Assembly: GCA_051647685.1 (NCBI GenBank)
Contig: JBOFEG010000021.1
Coordinates: 1-64,000 of the forward strand
Reading direction: 5' to 3'
DNA: 64,000 nt
Source of the DNA: CALTSX01 sp051647685
GTDB taxonomy: Bacteria > Chlamydiota > Chlamydiia > Chlamydiales > CALTSX01
The notes under the pieces are model-generated. The model was not told the origin of the DNA. It did not search any database and was given only the letters and a program-made list of their open reading frames with translations. The position numbers and the translations under genes were made by a program. Below, piece after piece: positions 46,736 to 56,978 of the stretch (positions are counted from its first letter, which is position 1; each line of letters opens with the position of its first letter).

Positions 46736-47758
46736 TCATAATCTAATTTGTGACATGCCAAATATGATTATAATTGGTATACCTACAAGTAAATAAGCAG
46801 AAGAAACACCAGAAGTTCCCAAAATAAGTAGAAATCCAAGTAGGGCGTACATACCGATACAAGTGCAAAGAGATAGCCAGTAAAGAGAGAAATACTTTTG
46901 GGATAAAGAATTACGAAATCTATTTGATATAGCTATAATACACAAGATTGGCAGGATGCTCTTTATAATTTTATACAAAAAATAAGAGCGCATAGCTGGT
47001 AGTTGAGGAATATGTGGTTCTATATAAGATTGATAGAATAAATTAGAAAGAGATCTAGACTCAAGTGGTAATATATCCTTGCTGCTTAAGATCATAGTAG
47101 CTATATCATCTGGGAATATAAAGCGAGGATATGAGGCAATCCTTTCCCATTCTTTATGATCATTTTTTCTAAATTCTGTTACAAAATAACCCTGAGAAGG
47201 GGAACATAAGATTAGTGTTTGCATATGAAATATAGTGTTTGTATTCATTACATAGAAAACATCTCGAAGCTCGTTTTCAAGCTGAGTTGAACTTACAAGA
47301 AATTGTTCTTTTTTTAAGGGAAGATGTATTAGTGGTGTTTTTTTTATAGATGAAGAAGATTCGTATTTTTCAAGAAAAAGTGCCGATTTTGGATATAAGA
47401 ATTCAAAGTTTAAGACAAACAAAACAGCTAATAAAGTACTGAAAATATATATAGGCTGGGCAAATTCTTTTTTACAGATGCCACTTGTTTGCAAAGCGAG
47501 CAATTCTCGATTACTATGCATTTCTGTATAGCACGTGACAGCTGCTAATAGACAGGAAAAGCAGCATAAGAAATCTAACCGCTTTGATAGAGTACAAAGG
47601 TAATATAAAATGTTTTCTTCTAGTGAATGAATTTGATAGCTTAGTTCGTTAGAACGAATAGATATATCTATCATAAGGTATAAAAGTAAGAGAATGGCCA
47701 AAAATAAAAAAAATTTTATAAGTAAATTTTTAAATAGATTTTTTTTCCATAACTTCAT
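46736..47758 (-). CDS. lptG: LPS export permease LptG-like (YjgP/YjgQ family)
   Basis: This 340-residue inner-membrane protein has the family's topology: an N-terminal membrane segment (about residues 13-31), two more segments, a large periplasmic domain, and three C-terminal helices. It pairs with the upstream lptF, which is what the LPS-extracting LptB2FG transporter requires. The assignment of F and G is by order, because both belong to the same family. The ATG at 47758 is preferred over the TTG at 47767. Confidence 0.82.
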   Translation of the reverse strand: MKLWKKNLFKNLLIKFFLFLAILLLLYLMIDISIRSNELSYQIHSLEENILYYLCTLSKRLDFLCCFSCLLAAVTCYTEMHSNRELLALQTSGICKKEFAQPIYIFSTLLAVLFVLNFEFLYPKSALFLEKYESSSSIKKTPLIHLPLKKEQFLVSSTQLENELRDVFYVMNTNTIFHMQTLILCSPSQGYFVTEFRKNDHKEWERIASYPRFIFPDDIATMILSSKDILPLESRSLSNLFYQSYIEPHIPQLPAMRSYFLYKIIKSILPILCIIAISNRFRNSLSQKYFSLYWLSLCTCIGMYALLGFLLILGTSGVSSAYLLVGIPIIIIFGMSQIRL

Positions 47759-47773
47759 TGCGATCAATATTTT

Positions 47774-48883
47774 TTAGATATTAGTGGAAGATAGATTCTT
47801 TTTTTTATAGATATAAAACATTATAATAAATATATGAGGAACCAGATAGAAATAGTATGCACATAAGGGATATCTTTCAAAAGATTTACCAATGAGAAAA
47901 CAGCAGAACATAGAACTTGTTAATAGACAACACATAATTATATTGAAGGATTTTTTAATTGAATTGGTTTGTATACCATAGGAAACTCCAATAAGCAATA
48001 AAGTAAGAGATGAAAACGAGAAAGAAAATCGCTTAATGATCTCTAGCAGCCCTCGCGCGACAAACTTTTTGTTTCCAGTAGAACTAGCAAAAATTTTTGT
48101 AAGTATCATTTTTGTAGAAAAATCTTCCTGAGCGACAGGTCCCGGATCTTTAATAAACAGGGAAGAGAATTCGGAAATACGTATAGAAGCTTTTTTTTGA
48201 TTTTCTACATAGATTGTAGGAAACTCATTATCCAAGTGTCCAGAATTGCTGGTAATTGTTGTTAAATTAGACGCTTCTAAGCTCTTGCCATCCGTTGTAA
48301 TAGTATCCGAAAAAATACCATAAAGCTGATTTTTTGGAGTTATTCCAAAGAAAAAAAATTGCCGTAAATCATTTGCATTGCTCCCATAATTTGACCGAAG
48401 TAAATGATTTTTTTCTCCAATATATTGTTTTTTTTGCAATATCAGAAAAGGGCTCGATTGAACAATTTGTGTGATCATCGATTTTGTTCGCGCCCTGGAT
48501 AAAGGTGTCACTTCAAAATTAATAAAAAGACTAGCTAAGAAAGTCAGAATTCCTATCCAAATAAAAGGGATATGAATAGCTTGCGTGCTAATTCCAGAGG
48601 TTTGTAGAGCGGTGACTTCTTGTAAGACACTAAGTCTATAAAATACTAGAAAGGCAGCAAGTAGGGACGATAAAGGAATAGCAAAAGGTAGGATATAGGG
48701 TACTTGATAGAGAATAAAGAGAAAAACCTCTCTAATAGAAGACCTCATTGTGATAAAATGAGCAATATCTTGCAGTTTAAGAATAAGAATAATAGTGATA
48801 AGATAGAGAAGTATTGCAAAAAATAACTTATAAAACTCAGTGAAGATATATTTCCATAGAGTTGGAAGTAATATATTTCTCAA
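47774..48883 (-). CDS. lptF: LPS export permease LptF-like (YjgP/YjgQ family)
   Basis: The protein has the same topology as its neighbour, with helices at about residues 13-35 and 52-75 and a C-terminal helix bundle. The ORF could start at a TTG at 48916, but the TTG at 48883 is preceded by CAGGAG at ideal spacing and begins RNILLPTLWKYI, giving 369 residues. A TTG start with a strong Shine-Dalgarno is an unusual choice. The gene is divergent from tilS, with only 26 bases between the starts. Confidence 0.85.
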   Translation of the reverse strand: MRNILLPTLWKYIFTEFYKLFFAILLYLITIILILKLQDIAHFITMRSSIREVFLFILYQVPYILPFAIPLSSLLAAFLVFYRLSVLQEVTALQTSGISTQAIHIPFIWIGILTFLASLFINFEVTPLSRARTKSMITQIVQSSPFLILQKKQYIGEKNHLLRSNYGSNANDLRQFFFFGITPKNQLYGIFSDTITTDGKSLEASNLTTITSNSGHLDNEFPTIYVENQKKASIRISEFSSLFIKDPGPVAQEDFSTKMILTKIFASSTGNKKFVARGLLEIIKRFSFSFSSLTLLLIGVSYGIQTNSIKKSFNIIMCCLLTSSMFCCFLIGKSFERYPLCAYYFYLVPHIFIIMFYIYKKKNLSSTNI

Positions 48884-48909
48884 TTTACGCTCCTGTGAAA
48901 AGATAAAGT

Positions 48910-49902
48910 ATGACAAATCAGAAAATTTTAGAGAAACCTACAAAACTGGTTACCAATACAAGTAGATTTCTAAAGAAAAAATTACTTTGTGGGAAAAAAA
49001 TTTGTTTAGGGTATTCTGGAGGTGTAGATTCGACCGCATTATTACATATTCTTCAAAAATGTCAAAGATTTGTGGATTTTTCGATCTCTCTTGCTCACGT
49101 AAATCATGGATGGCGTTTAGAATCAGATTTTGAAGCGGATCAAATCCGAAAATTCTCGGAGAAAAATGAACTGCAGTTATACTTGCATACAATTCCTAAG
49201 AATAACTGGAAAAGTAATATAGAAGATCGTTATAGACAAGAGCGAATGAGTTTCTTTCATAAACTTTACCGAGAAAATGTTTTTGATATCCTATTTTTAG
49301 CCCATCATGCACAAGATAGAGCTGAAACTGTTTTAAAAAGGGTGCTAGAGGGGGCTAGCTTACATAAAATAGGAGGACTTAAAGAAGATATATCCTACTA
49401 TGGCATGCTTGTTTATAGACCTTTACTTTCTATAGATAAAAAAGACCTCATTGGATATGTCAGGTATCATAAGCTTGCACATTTTGAAGATAGCACAAAT
49501 TTAGATCAAAGATACCTTCGAAACCGTATGAGGCATACACTATTTCCCCAGATAGAACAATATTTTCAAAAAGAAATCTCTAAAAATCTCTTAAAATTAT
49601 CTGATAGGTGCCACGCTTTGGAGGAATATTTACAGAGGAAGACAGAAAAATTCTATTTAGGAGTCGATAGGCAAGCAGAGCTTACTACTGTTGATTTTTC
49701 TTCCTTCTCTCATTTAGAAAGGATAGAAGTTGATTTCTTCCTACGGTGTCTTTTGGCATCGATAGCAGCCACTCTGTCATCGAGTCAAATCTCAACCGTT
49801 GTGACCTGTTTAATAGAGAATAAATACAATAAGAGTACTAGAACCAAAGATTTCGCTTTACGTATTCACGGAAAAATTTTATACATAGAGCCCATACGAT
49901 AA
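48910..49902 (+). CDS. tilS: tRNA(Ile)-lysidine synthase TilS
   Basis: TilS changes cytidine 34 of the CAU-anticodon tRNA-Ile to lysidine so it reads AUA. The 330-residue protein has the PP-loop YSGGVDSTAL (about residues 35-44), the AHVNHGWR segment, the LAHHAQDRAETVL segment and RNRMRHTLFP. The C-terminal domain is reduced compared with E. coli. It precedes ftsH in the order known from Chlamydia. Confidence 0.94.
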   Translation: MTNQKILEKPTKLVTNTSRFLKKKLLCGKKICLGYSGGVDSTALLHILQKCQRFVDFSISLAHVNHGWRLESDFEADQIRKFSEKNELQLYLHTIPKNNWKSNIEDRYRQERMSFFHKLYRENVFDILFLAHHAQDRAETVLKRVLEGASLHKIGGLKEDISYYGMLVYRPLLSIDKKDLIGYVRYHKLAHFEDSTNLDQRYLRNRMRHTLFPQIEQYFQKEISKNLLKLSDRCHALEEYLQRKTEKFYLGVDRQAELTTVDFSSFSHLERIEVDFFLRCLLASIAATLSSSQISTVVTCLIENKYNKSTRTKDFALRIHGKILYIEPIR

Positions 49903-50060
49903 TATTACTAATATGTTGATAATTAAAAGTTTAATTTTTATAATGCAAAAAAAATTGCGAATTAAAAGACAAATTTTCCAGACTTTGCTAAAATTTGCAA
50001 TGATTTCAATAGTTCGAAAATGTGTTCTTTAATTTTTTAGTTGTTTTTGTAATCAAGACA

Positions 50061-50089
50061 TTGTAATTAGAAGTATAAACGACTATAAT
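50061..50089 (+). promoter_or_regulatory. Promoter of ftsH
   Basis: A TTGTAA at 50061-50066 and a perfect TATAAT at 50084-50089 are 17 bases apart, and ftsH begins about 30 bases downstream. This fits a housekeeping promoter. The 217-base gap after tilS is otherwise AT-rich and empty. Confidence 0.72.
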
Positions 50090-50119
50090 TTGTTTTTAAA
50101 TTAAAATTATATAATTTCA

Positions 50120-52870
50120 ATGAGTACAGATAAAAACGTTAACTTTAATAAGAAAAAAAAATTCTCTGGGGGAATTTTATTTCTGTTTTCCGCTATTCTG
50201 TTGGCGGTTTTAGTACTTCAGAATTTTACAACCGATAAACACCCTCCTATCGCATTTAGCCACCAGTTAGAACACGTGGTCAATCTAGATCTCATTGAAA
50301 CTGAATCGAATAAGAAAATTTCCTTAACGGATAATCTCGTTTCTTTTAGTGGAAAATTTAAAGATTCTCTATCCCAAGAAGCTGAGAATAGATACGCTTA
50401 TCTCGAATTATTGAATGAATATCACGGATTACAAGATAAGAAAGATGCTTTAGCTCAAAAACTTCCAAGTTTACAAGAAGATGTGTTTAAAGCTGCACAG
50501 TGGTATGTAACTCTGGCCGGCGTTCCAATTCCAGAAGACGGATATGGCATAGTGACTCCTGATTATAAGACTGTAGATCGAAAAAGAGCCATTACTATAC
50601 AAGAGAGCCTAGTTAAAGATTTCACTTCTTTGCCAGAGCTACAAAAAAAAATTACTCTTCTTGAGCGACAACCAGTAATTTCTCTTCAAGATCTTAAATC
50701 TATAGAAAGTGATCTCAGCACCTTAATACAGAATTTTGGAACCCCTATATTGGGTATTGGGGAGGAAGATTTAAAAGCTCAATTACGCACTATTAGTGGA
50801 GAAGTGGAAAAAGTCATTGCTGCATCGGATGTATCCCACACAGGGAAATTTCTCGTATATAAGCGAAATGCTCAACAACTGCAAAATATAGCGCTACAAT
50901 TAGATCAAAAGCCCGGAAGTGTACGTCTACTACCTCTTCGGAGCGTTCGCAGCTATATTCATACATTAAATAATTATAGAGATATTAATCAGCAGTTAGA
51001 TGTCATAAAGTCGAAGCTCAATCGAGCTAAGGATGGAGTAGGGGATATTATTTGGTTTTTTAATAATAAAGAACTCTCTACCCGTATGCTTGAAAGAGAG
51101 GGAAGTGAGGAATTTCGCCAGTGGTTCAAAGATGCTAATAAAGAATGGAAGTCATTTGTCCTTCACCAAGGAATGTCTTTTAAAGCTCCCGATCAACCGA
51201 GAAATGCCGTATTAGAAAAAACATTTCCTAGTGCAGAGCCTCTACCGAATTATTTGAATTATCTATTTAGCGTTCTTCCCATCTTGTTAATACTTGCCCT
51301 ATTATATTTTATTTTCTCGAGACAACTCCGTGGCATGGGTAACACAGCGATGAGTTTTGGCAAATCTCCCGCTCGTATGTTAAACCGAGCACAGAACAAG
51401 ATAACGTTTAAAGATGTAGCAGGTATAGAAGAGGCTAAAGAAGAACTACAAGAAGTTGTAGAATTTCTTAAAAGTCCGGCTAAATTTACAGCCCTTGGCG
51501 CCCGTATTCCTAAAGGAGTATTATGCATTGGGCCTCCTGGTACAGGCAAAACACTAATTGCTAAAGCTGTTGCAGGGGAAGCTAATTGTCCGTTTTTTTC
51601 TATATCAGGTTCAGATTTTGTAGAAATGTTTGTTGGTGTTGGAGCTAGTCGAATTAGAGATTTATTTCGAGAAGCAAAAGAAAAAGCTCCATGCATTATT
51701 TTTATCGATGAAATTGATGCCGTTGGTCGCCACCGAGGGGCAGGTGTTGGAGGTGGACATGATGAACGAGAGCAAACATTGAATCAACTCCTCGTCGAAA
51801 TGGATGGTTTTGATACCAATGAGGGAGTCATTCTGATGGCAGCGACAAACCGTCCAGATGTACTCGATCGAGCTTTACTCCGACCGGGCAGATTTGATAG
51901 AAGAATTGTACTTGATTTACCTGATATTAGAGGGCGATTTGAAATTTTGCAAGTCCATGCTGCTAGAGTAAAACTTGATAGCTCTGTAGATCTTATGTTT
52001 TTAGCGAGATCCACTCCTGGAGCTTCTGGCGCTGATTTAATGAGTGTATTAAATGAAGCAGCACTGCTTGCTGCCAGACGAACTCGCTCTGCGGTAACTA
52101 TGCAGGATATTACGGATGCATCTGACAAAGTTCGTTATGGTAAAGAACGACGAAGTCTCGAACTCGATAAACAAGAAAAGACCACTACTGCCTATCATGA
52201 AGCAGGACATGCAATTTTAGGATTGCTCGTTGAGCATTCAGATCCAGTAGAAAAAGTAACTATTGTACCTAGAGGATTATCTCTTGGAGCTACTTACTTT
52301 GTTCCAAAAAGAAATCATGTCGGATATCGTAAAAAAGAAGTCTTAGATAGATTGACTGTTCTTATGGGGGGTAGAGCTGCGGAAGAACTGTTTATAGGAG
52401 ATATTTCTAGTGGTGCACGCGGAGATTTCAGCCAAGCAACAAGACTCGTTCGACAAATGGTTTGTGAATGGGGTATGTCAGACGAACTCGGAACCGTGGC
52501 CTATGACGAAAATGCAGATTTATCTGCATTTTCTCCCGGACATCAAGAAGTGTCTTATTCAGAAACAACCCTGCATAAAATTGACGGAGAAGTCAAAGGA
52601 ATTCTCACTACTGCTTATGATAGAGCAAAATCTATGCTACAGCCTCTCGAAGACAAGGTACATCATATGGCCGAGTTGCTAGTAGAATTTGAAACTCTAG
52701 ATAAAGAAGATATTGATCACATACTTGCTGGAAATTTTGACGTAAAAAAGAAACGTCAAAAAATAGAAACAACAGAAAAGCTTATGAAAAAAGTGGCCCC
52801 TACACCCCCGCCAATTCCAGAAACACCAAACAATGGTGGATCAGACCCAACCCCAGTTATATCTTCTTGA
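50120..52870 (+). CDS. ftsH: ATP-dependent zinc metalloprotease FtsH
   Basis: FtsH is an inner-membrane hexameric protease that degrades misfolded membrane proteins and regulators. At 916 residues it is much longer than the 640 of E. coli because of an extended periplasmic region between two membrane segments (about residues 14-33 and 381-399), as in Chlamydia. The AAA domain has GPPGTGKT (about 471-478), IFIDEIDAVGR and the RPGRFDR arginine finger. The zinc motif HEAGH (about 693-697) follows. A proline-rich tail ends the protein, and its last bases overlap the next gene convergently. Confidence 0.97.
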   Translation: MSTDKNVNFNKKKKFSGGILFLFSAILLAVLVLQNFTTDKHPPIAFSHQLEHVVNLDLIETESNKKISLTDNLVSFSGKFKDSLSQEAENRYAYLELLNEYHGLQDKKDALAQKLPSLQEDVFKAAQWYVTLAGVPIPEDGYGIVTPDYKTVDRKRAITIQESLVKDFTSLPELQKKITLLERQPVISLQDLKSIESDLSTLIQNFGTPILGIGEEDLKAQLRTISGEVEKVIAASDVSHTGKFLVYKRNAQQLQNIALQLDQKPGSVRLLPLRSVRSYIHTLNNYRDINQQLDVIKSKLNRAKDGVGDIIWFFNNKELSTRMLEREGSEEFRQWFKDANKEWKSFVLHQGMSFKAPDQPRNAVLEKTFPSAEPLPNYLNYLFSVLPILLILALLYFIFSRQLRGMGNTAMSFGKSPARMLNRAQNKITFKDVAGIEEAKEELQEVVEFLKSPAKFTALGARIPKGVLCIGPPGTGKTLIAKAVAGEANCPFFSISGSDFVEMFVGVGASRIRDLFREAKEKAPCIIFIDEIDAVGRHRGAGVGGGHDEREQTLNQLLVEMDGFDTNEGVILMAATNRPDVLDRALLRPGRFDRRIVLDLPDIRGRFEILQVHAARVKLDSSVDLMFLARSTPGASGADLMSVLNEAALLAARRTRSAVTMQDITDASDKVRYGKERRSLELDKQEKTTTAYHEAGHAILGLLVEHSDPVEKVTIVPRGLSLGATYFVPKRNHVGYRKKEVLDRLTVLMGGRAAEELFIGDISSGARGDFSQATRLVRQMVCEWGMSDELGTVAYDENADLSAFSPGHQEVSYSETTLHKIDGEVKGILTTAYDRAKSMLQPLEDKVHHMAELLVEFETLDKEDIDHILAGNFDVKKKRQKIETTEKLMKKVAPTPPPIPETPNNGGSDPTPVISS

Positions 52871-53224
52871 AAGATAAGGGCTGATTTGATCTAAGATACA
52901 CATCAAACTCTTTGTTGTGTACTCTACAGTTTTTTTAATCACTTTTTCTCTAAATAATGATTGTATTTGTTGTGACAGTTTCTTAAGGGGAGATGGAGAA
53001 CTACAAGAAACACGATTCAAATGATATATTCCGATAGGCAAATAATCTTCCTCGAGATGATTATTAATTACTACAGAAGATATAGGTTCATCGTTAATTT
53101 TTACAGTAATCCCACTGCTATCTTCTGATTCAGCAAAATCGCATCGATATCTGTAAAATAACATATCTGGAAACTGACTTCTTATTAATGCATGCACCTC
53201 GTCTCTATTGATATAGAATTTCAT
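52841..53224 (-). CDS. Small hypothetical protein, island paralogue 1
   Basis: The 127-residue protein shares a core with the next gene: an FAESE element, then a VVIN strand, a YLPIGIYHLN-type segment and a VSCSSP run. This shows an ancient duplication. A strong AAGGAGAAAATT precedes the ATG. No family is recognised, and there is no signal peptide or membrane segment. The gene is convergent with ftsH and overlaps it by 30 bases. Its place beside a toxin-like gene suggests accessory origin. Confidence 0.6.
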   Translation of the reverse strand: MKFYINRDEVHALIRSQFPDMLFYRYRCDFAESEDSSGITVKINDEPISSVVINNHLEEDYLPIGIYHLNRVSCSSPSPLKKLSQQIQSLFREKVIKKTVEYTTKSLMCILDQISPYLSRRYNWGWV

Positions 53225-53287
53225 AATTTTCTCCTTAACAATAAAAAATATTTATAAATTTCTTTTCATAAGAATACCTCTAGAAAA

Positions 53288-53662
53288 TTACATACTAGAG
53301 AAAACTTCCTTTACATTAGCAAAAGGTTTATTCGATTCTAGTAATACATCATAATTTAAAGAATGTACGTTACAGGGAGGAGTTGGGACCCAACTTCGTT
53401 CTGACGATTTCCTTCTAAATACAGAATGAATTCGATGTAATAGACCCTTTTTTTTCCGGGGGCAAGTGCAACTAACATGATTGAAATGGTAGGTGCCTGG
53501 AGATAGATAGTTTTCATTTGGTTGATGGTTAATTACTAGACTAATTTGAGATACCCTTTCTGATTCAGCATAGTTAAGCGCATATTTGTGGGGCAAATGA
53601 TGGGGTGGTAATTGCCTTTCTATGTCTGAATGTATTCTTCTTCTAAGTTCTATATGTCTCAT
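53288..53662 (-). CDS. Small hypothetical protein, island paralogue 2
   Basis: The ATG at 53662 has an AGAGGAAATT ribosome site, better than the upstream ATG at 53701, and gives 124 residues. The core NYAESERVSQISLVIN and YLSPGTYHFNHVSC segments match paralogue 1. The remaining part contains basic HRIHSVFRRKSSERS and a short C-terminal tail. No function is known. The two genes are head-to-tail and form a small accessory pair divergent from the toxin-like gene. Confidence 0.58.
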   Translation of the reverse strand: MRHIELRRRIHSDIERQLPPHHLPHKYALNYAESERVSQISLVINHQPNENYLSPGTYHFNHVSCTCPRKKKGLLHRIHSVFRRKSSERSWVPTPPCNVHSLNYDVLLESNKPFANVKEVFSSM

Positions 53663-53769
53663 AATTTCCTCTGTTAAAAAATTTGATAAATTTCTTTTCA
53701 TAAAAATAAAAACTTTATTACTTTAACTGGTTAGAAAATTCATCTCAAGCCCTAACAAACGAGATCTCC

Positions 53770-55597
53770 ATGCTTCGCTATAAAATTCTTTCTAAGTTGC
53801 TAGTTCCTGTACTCATATTTTGTATTTTTATCTATCCGTGTTTAGAAGTGTCTGCTTTACCCTATTTTCACTTCAATACAACTAGAAATTAATGATTCCT
53901 TACCAATTTATCAGACTTACGATCTAACATCTTATGACAATATACTACGGTTAATTGAAGACATCATTAATGGAAATATACGAGATAAATCTCCTGAACA
54001 ACTTGAGCAAATCAATCGTATCCTTGCACTTTTAGTGGAGCAAGGATCTCTTCTAGAAAATTCGGTAACTTTACAAGAAGATATTGCAGAACTACTAGAT
54101 CTTCATGCAACTCCTTATGGCTATAATTATACTCGTCCAGGCGCGCTTTTATGCGGAAGTTGGGTTAAAAAACAGTGGAAGAAAACCACAAAATTTGTCA
54201 AAAAGCACAAGACAGCTATCATTATTGGTGCTGCTGTTGTAGTGGCAATTGTAGTGGTAGCTGGTATCACTTATGGCGTTAGCGTTGCAGCAGCTCCGGG
54301 TGCCCTAGGCTCTTCCCCCCCCAGGACAAAAGGAACCTACAAAAACTCCTAACGTTCGCTCTTCTTCAGACAAAAGAATCAATCGTATAAAAGAAACCAT
54401 TGCAAACATCTCCGACGAAGAAATTCTAGAGCCTATCGATCCCGATTTTTCTATGGAAGACAATGCAAGAATACTAGGAGAACTCCTTGTCTATGAAAGC
54501 TTAGACAGATCTGTAGAACAGAATTATCAAGAGATTCAAAAAGCCTTTTCCGGAAACTATTTAGCTCATGCTTCCATCGACACAACAAGAAGTTTCGAGG
54601 AAAACTTTCATCAAATCCGAGGAGAGCATGCTCTCGAGAGAGAATGTTATGAACAAGCCTTATATGATTTTAATAAAATCATTGAAACCAATCCAATCTC
54701 TCTAGAGCGAGCGCTTATGAAAGAATAGGGGACTATCCAGCGGCTATTACAGATTACGAGCAATATGTGGTCCGTGCAAAACATACATGGGACTCGAGCA
54801 GCGAATTTGGAGTTGGTTTTGCAAAAGGACTTGCGAGTGGGATAAAAGATGCTGGAGTCGAATTTGGAGGATTTATTGCAGATGCTGTAATTCATCCCAT
54901 AAATACAAGTGCGGATATTTGGAAGTCTTGTTGTCTTCTTAAAGAACTAGCTGCTTCTGCAGAGTGGAATGCTATTAGCCAAGTTCTCTCGCCCGATGCT
55001 CATAAATTAATTACCTCTTGGGACTCGCTTTCTATGGAAGAGCGAGGAGAACTCGCTGGCCATGCTTTTGGTAAGCATGGAGGTGATTTTTTTATTCCCG
55101 GAGCCACTTCTAAAGTCGTATCTGCCGGTCTTTCTGAAATAAAGCAACTCCGAAAAGTTTGTAAGGCTGTAAAGAATGCCGAGAAGGCTTTAGTTTTGGA
55201 AGGACTTGTTGAAGAGGGGGCTTCTGTTGCTGCAAAAGGAACTCACTCTGTAGAGAAACTTCTAACCTCTGTAAAAACAGAAAAATTTTCAATAAAAGTA
55301 CCTAATGTGAAACCTCATGTTTTGCAAGAAAAACATGCATGGAACAAACTAGTAAAGATAACGGGAAATATAGATGAGGATTTTAATAGAGTGATCAAAT
55401 TGCTTGAAGAAAGTAAAATTACAAATCAACTACCGATTAGGAAACCTAAAATTTTTCCAAAGGATTCTAAAATTAAAACCCATATTCGATCTGAATATGA
55501 AACTCAAATTAATGGATTAAATGTTCAAGCTGTTTTTGAAACTTCTATAGAAACAGGAGAGTCTTTTTTATATAATGCTTGGGTAGTAACGGAATAA
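53770..55597 (+). pseudogene. Polymorphic-toxin-like secreted protein, three frameshifts
   Basis: The restored product is 608 residues. A signal peptide (KLLVPVLIFCIFIYPCL) is followed by a LPIYQTYDLTSYDN region, a basic VKKQWKKTTKFVKKHKTA stretch and a hydrophobic segment IIIGAAVVVAIVVVAG. A TPR-like pair (YEQALYDFNKIIETNP and GDYPAAITDYEQY) comes next. The C-terminal domain begins with the HVLQEKHAWNKLVKITGN segment and ends with FLYNAWVV, resembling nuclease-type toxin tips (polymorphic toxin 35-like, by memory). Shifts occur at CCC (53860-53862), at C8 (54315-54322) and near 54708-54716. Two putative immunity genes follow four bases later. Confidence 0.72.
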
Positions 55598-55601
55598 TAT
55601 T

Positions 55602-56183
55602 ATGTTTGATTACAATGAATTACTCAGTACTACTGATTGGAATCAAGTTAAAAAGCATCATCCAACTGAAATTGCAAACACTCTTCATATGAAAGAGGCA
55701 GTAATCATTGCATGCCGTATGCTTTATAATAAGGAATGGAATGGTGAAATACAAAATTATGCAGTAGAGTTGCTTTATGCCATTCGCAAAAAATATTCAG
55801 ATCAATGGAATACGTGTTGGAAATTAGATGTTTTATTAGGGCTAGCATGTGAAATTACTTGGAGATATGAAGAAAAATATTTAGCTTATAAAAATGCCTC
55901 TCTTAAAGTATCCCCTATTCCTCCATCACTTTTAGTATTATTAGCAGAATGTTATTTTTCACCAGGATCTCCACCAGTTAGTAGGCAAGAGGCTAAATCT
56001 ATGCTTTTAGAGGCCATTGCAACAGAAAAAACAATTGAGAGCATTGAACTAATTAAATGGATTTGTAAAAGAGATAAACAATGGGAGGAAGTAGAGTATT
56101 GGAATAGATTTCTTGATGAAGCTACAGAAAAAGATTTACATACTCAAAATCTATATCCCTCTTTTCTAAGAGGACTAGTTTAG
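55602..56183 (+). CDS. Putative immunity protein, copy 1
   Basis: The 193-residue protein is intact and begins four bases after the toxin-like stop, a classic toxin-immunity position. It is all-helical by look, with repeats such as KEAVIIACRMLYNKEW and CWKLDVLLGLACEITWRYEEKYLAYKN. It is about 60 to 70 percent identical by eye to the next gene. I do not recognise a named immunity family. The function is inferred only from position and duplication. Confidence 0.62.
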   Translation: MFDYNELLSTTDWNQVKKHHPTEIANTLHMKEAVIIACRMLYNKEWNGEIQNYAVELLYAIRKKYSDQWNTCWKLDVLLGLACEITWRYEEKYLAYKNASLKVSPIPPSLLVLLAECYFSPGSPPVSRQEAKSMLLEAIATEKTIESIELIKWICKRDKQWEEVEYWNRFLDEATEKDLHTQNLYPSFLRGLV

Positions 56184-56299
56184 ACATTATTGCCTTGGGA
56201 AATCAAATTCTCGAATTCTATAGTATCAACTAGATTTTGAACTCTAAATACGATCAGTCGCTTTTAGGAAAAATGCTTGAGTAGTAAAGGAATAAGATA

Positions 56300-56884
56300 A
56301 TGTTAAATTATAATGAGCTTATACAGAGATCAGATTGGAATAGTGTTATGCAATTTTATAATGTAGAAACGCTTGCCAAGACTATTCCATTTAAAGAAGC
56401 AATTATCCTTGCATGTCGCATGCTTTATAATAAAGGATGGGATGGAGAAATACAAAATTATGCTACAGATTTGCTCCAGGCTATTCGTAGAAATAGTTCA
56501 AAAGAGTGGAATACTTGTTGGAAATTAGATATTTTACTAGGACTTGCGTGTGAAATTACGTTGAGATATGAAGAGAAGTATTTAGCTTATAAAGACGCCT
56601 CACTGAAAATACATCCAATTCCTGCATTTCTTCTAGTATTGTTAGCTGGATGTTATATTTCCCCAGGTATTCCTCCAGTTAATCGTAAAGAAGCTAAAAA
56701 TTTACTTCTAGAAGCATTAACTTTAGAAAAAACAATTGAAGGCGCTGGTCTCATAAAACATATTTGTGAACTTAATGAGGAATGGGACGAAGTAAAATAT
56801 TGGGATAAAGTTCTTGAAGAGACTACAAAGAAGAACTTACATAGTGAAAATTTATATCCCTCTTTTGTGGAAGACATTGTTTAA
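56300..56884 (+). CDS. Putative immunity protein, copy 2
   Basis: The 194-residue paralogue of the previous gene shares the blocks FKEAIILACRMLYNKGWDGE, EWNTCWKLDILLGLACEITL and EKYLAYKDASLKI. It is intact, lies 116 bases after copy 1, and has GGAATAAGAT before its ATG. Two immunity-like copies behind one toxin gene often mark allele exchange of toxin tips, with old immunity genes kept. Function remains inferred. Confidence 0.6.
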   Translation: MLNYNELIQRSDWNSVMQFYNVETLAKTIPFKEAIILACRMLYNKGWDGEIQNYATDLLQAIRRNSSKEWNTCWKLDILLGLACEITLRYEEKYLAYKDASLKIHPIPAFLLVLLAGCYISPGIPPVNRKEAKNLLLEALTLEKTIEGAGLIKHICELNEEWDEVKYWDKVLEETTKKNLHSENLYPSFVEDIV

Positions 56885-56978
56885 ATGTTACGACTTAATT
56901 ACCGAAAAATCATAAAAACTTCTGAATTAAAATCCTAGAAAGACCTCAGAATTCACATATTCCTTACGGGGTAGGACA

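Noticed and set aside
51259..51696. 145-codon ORF antisense to ftsH
   Set aside because: It covers the conserved AAA region of ftsH, whose coding potential explains it.
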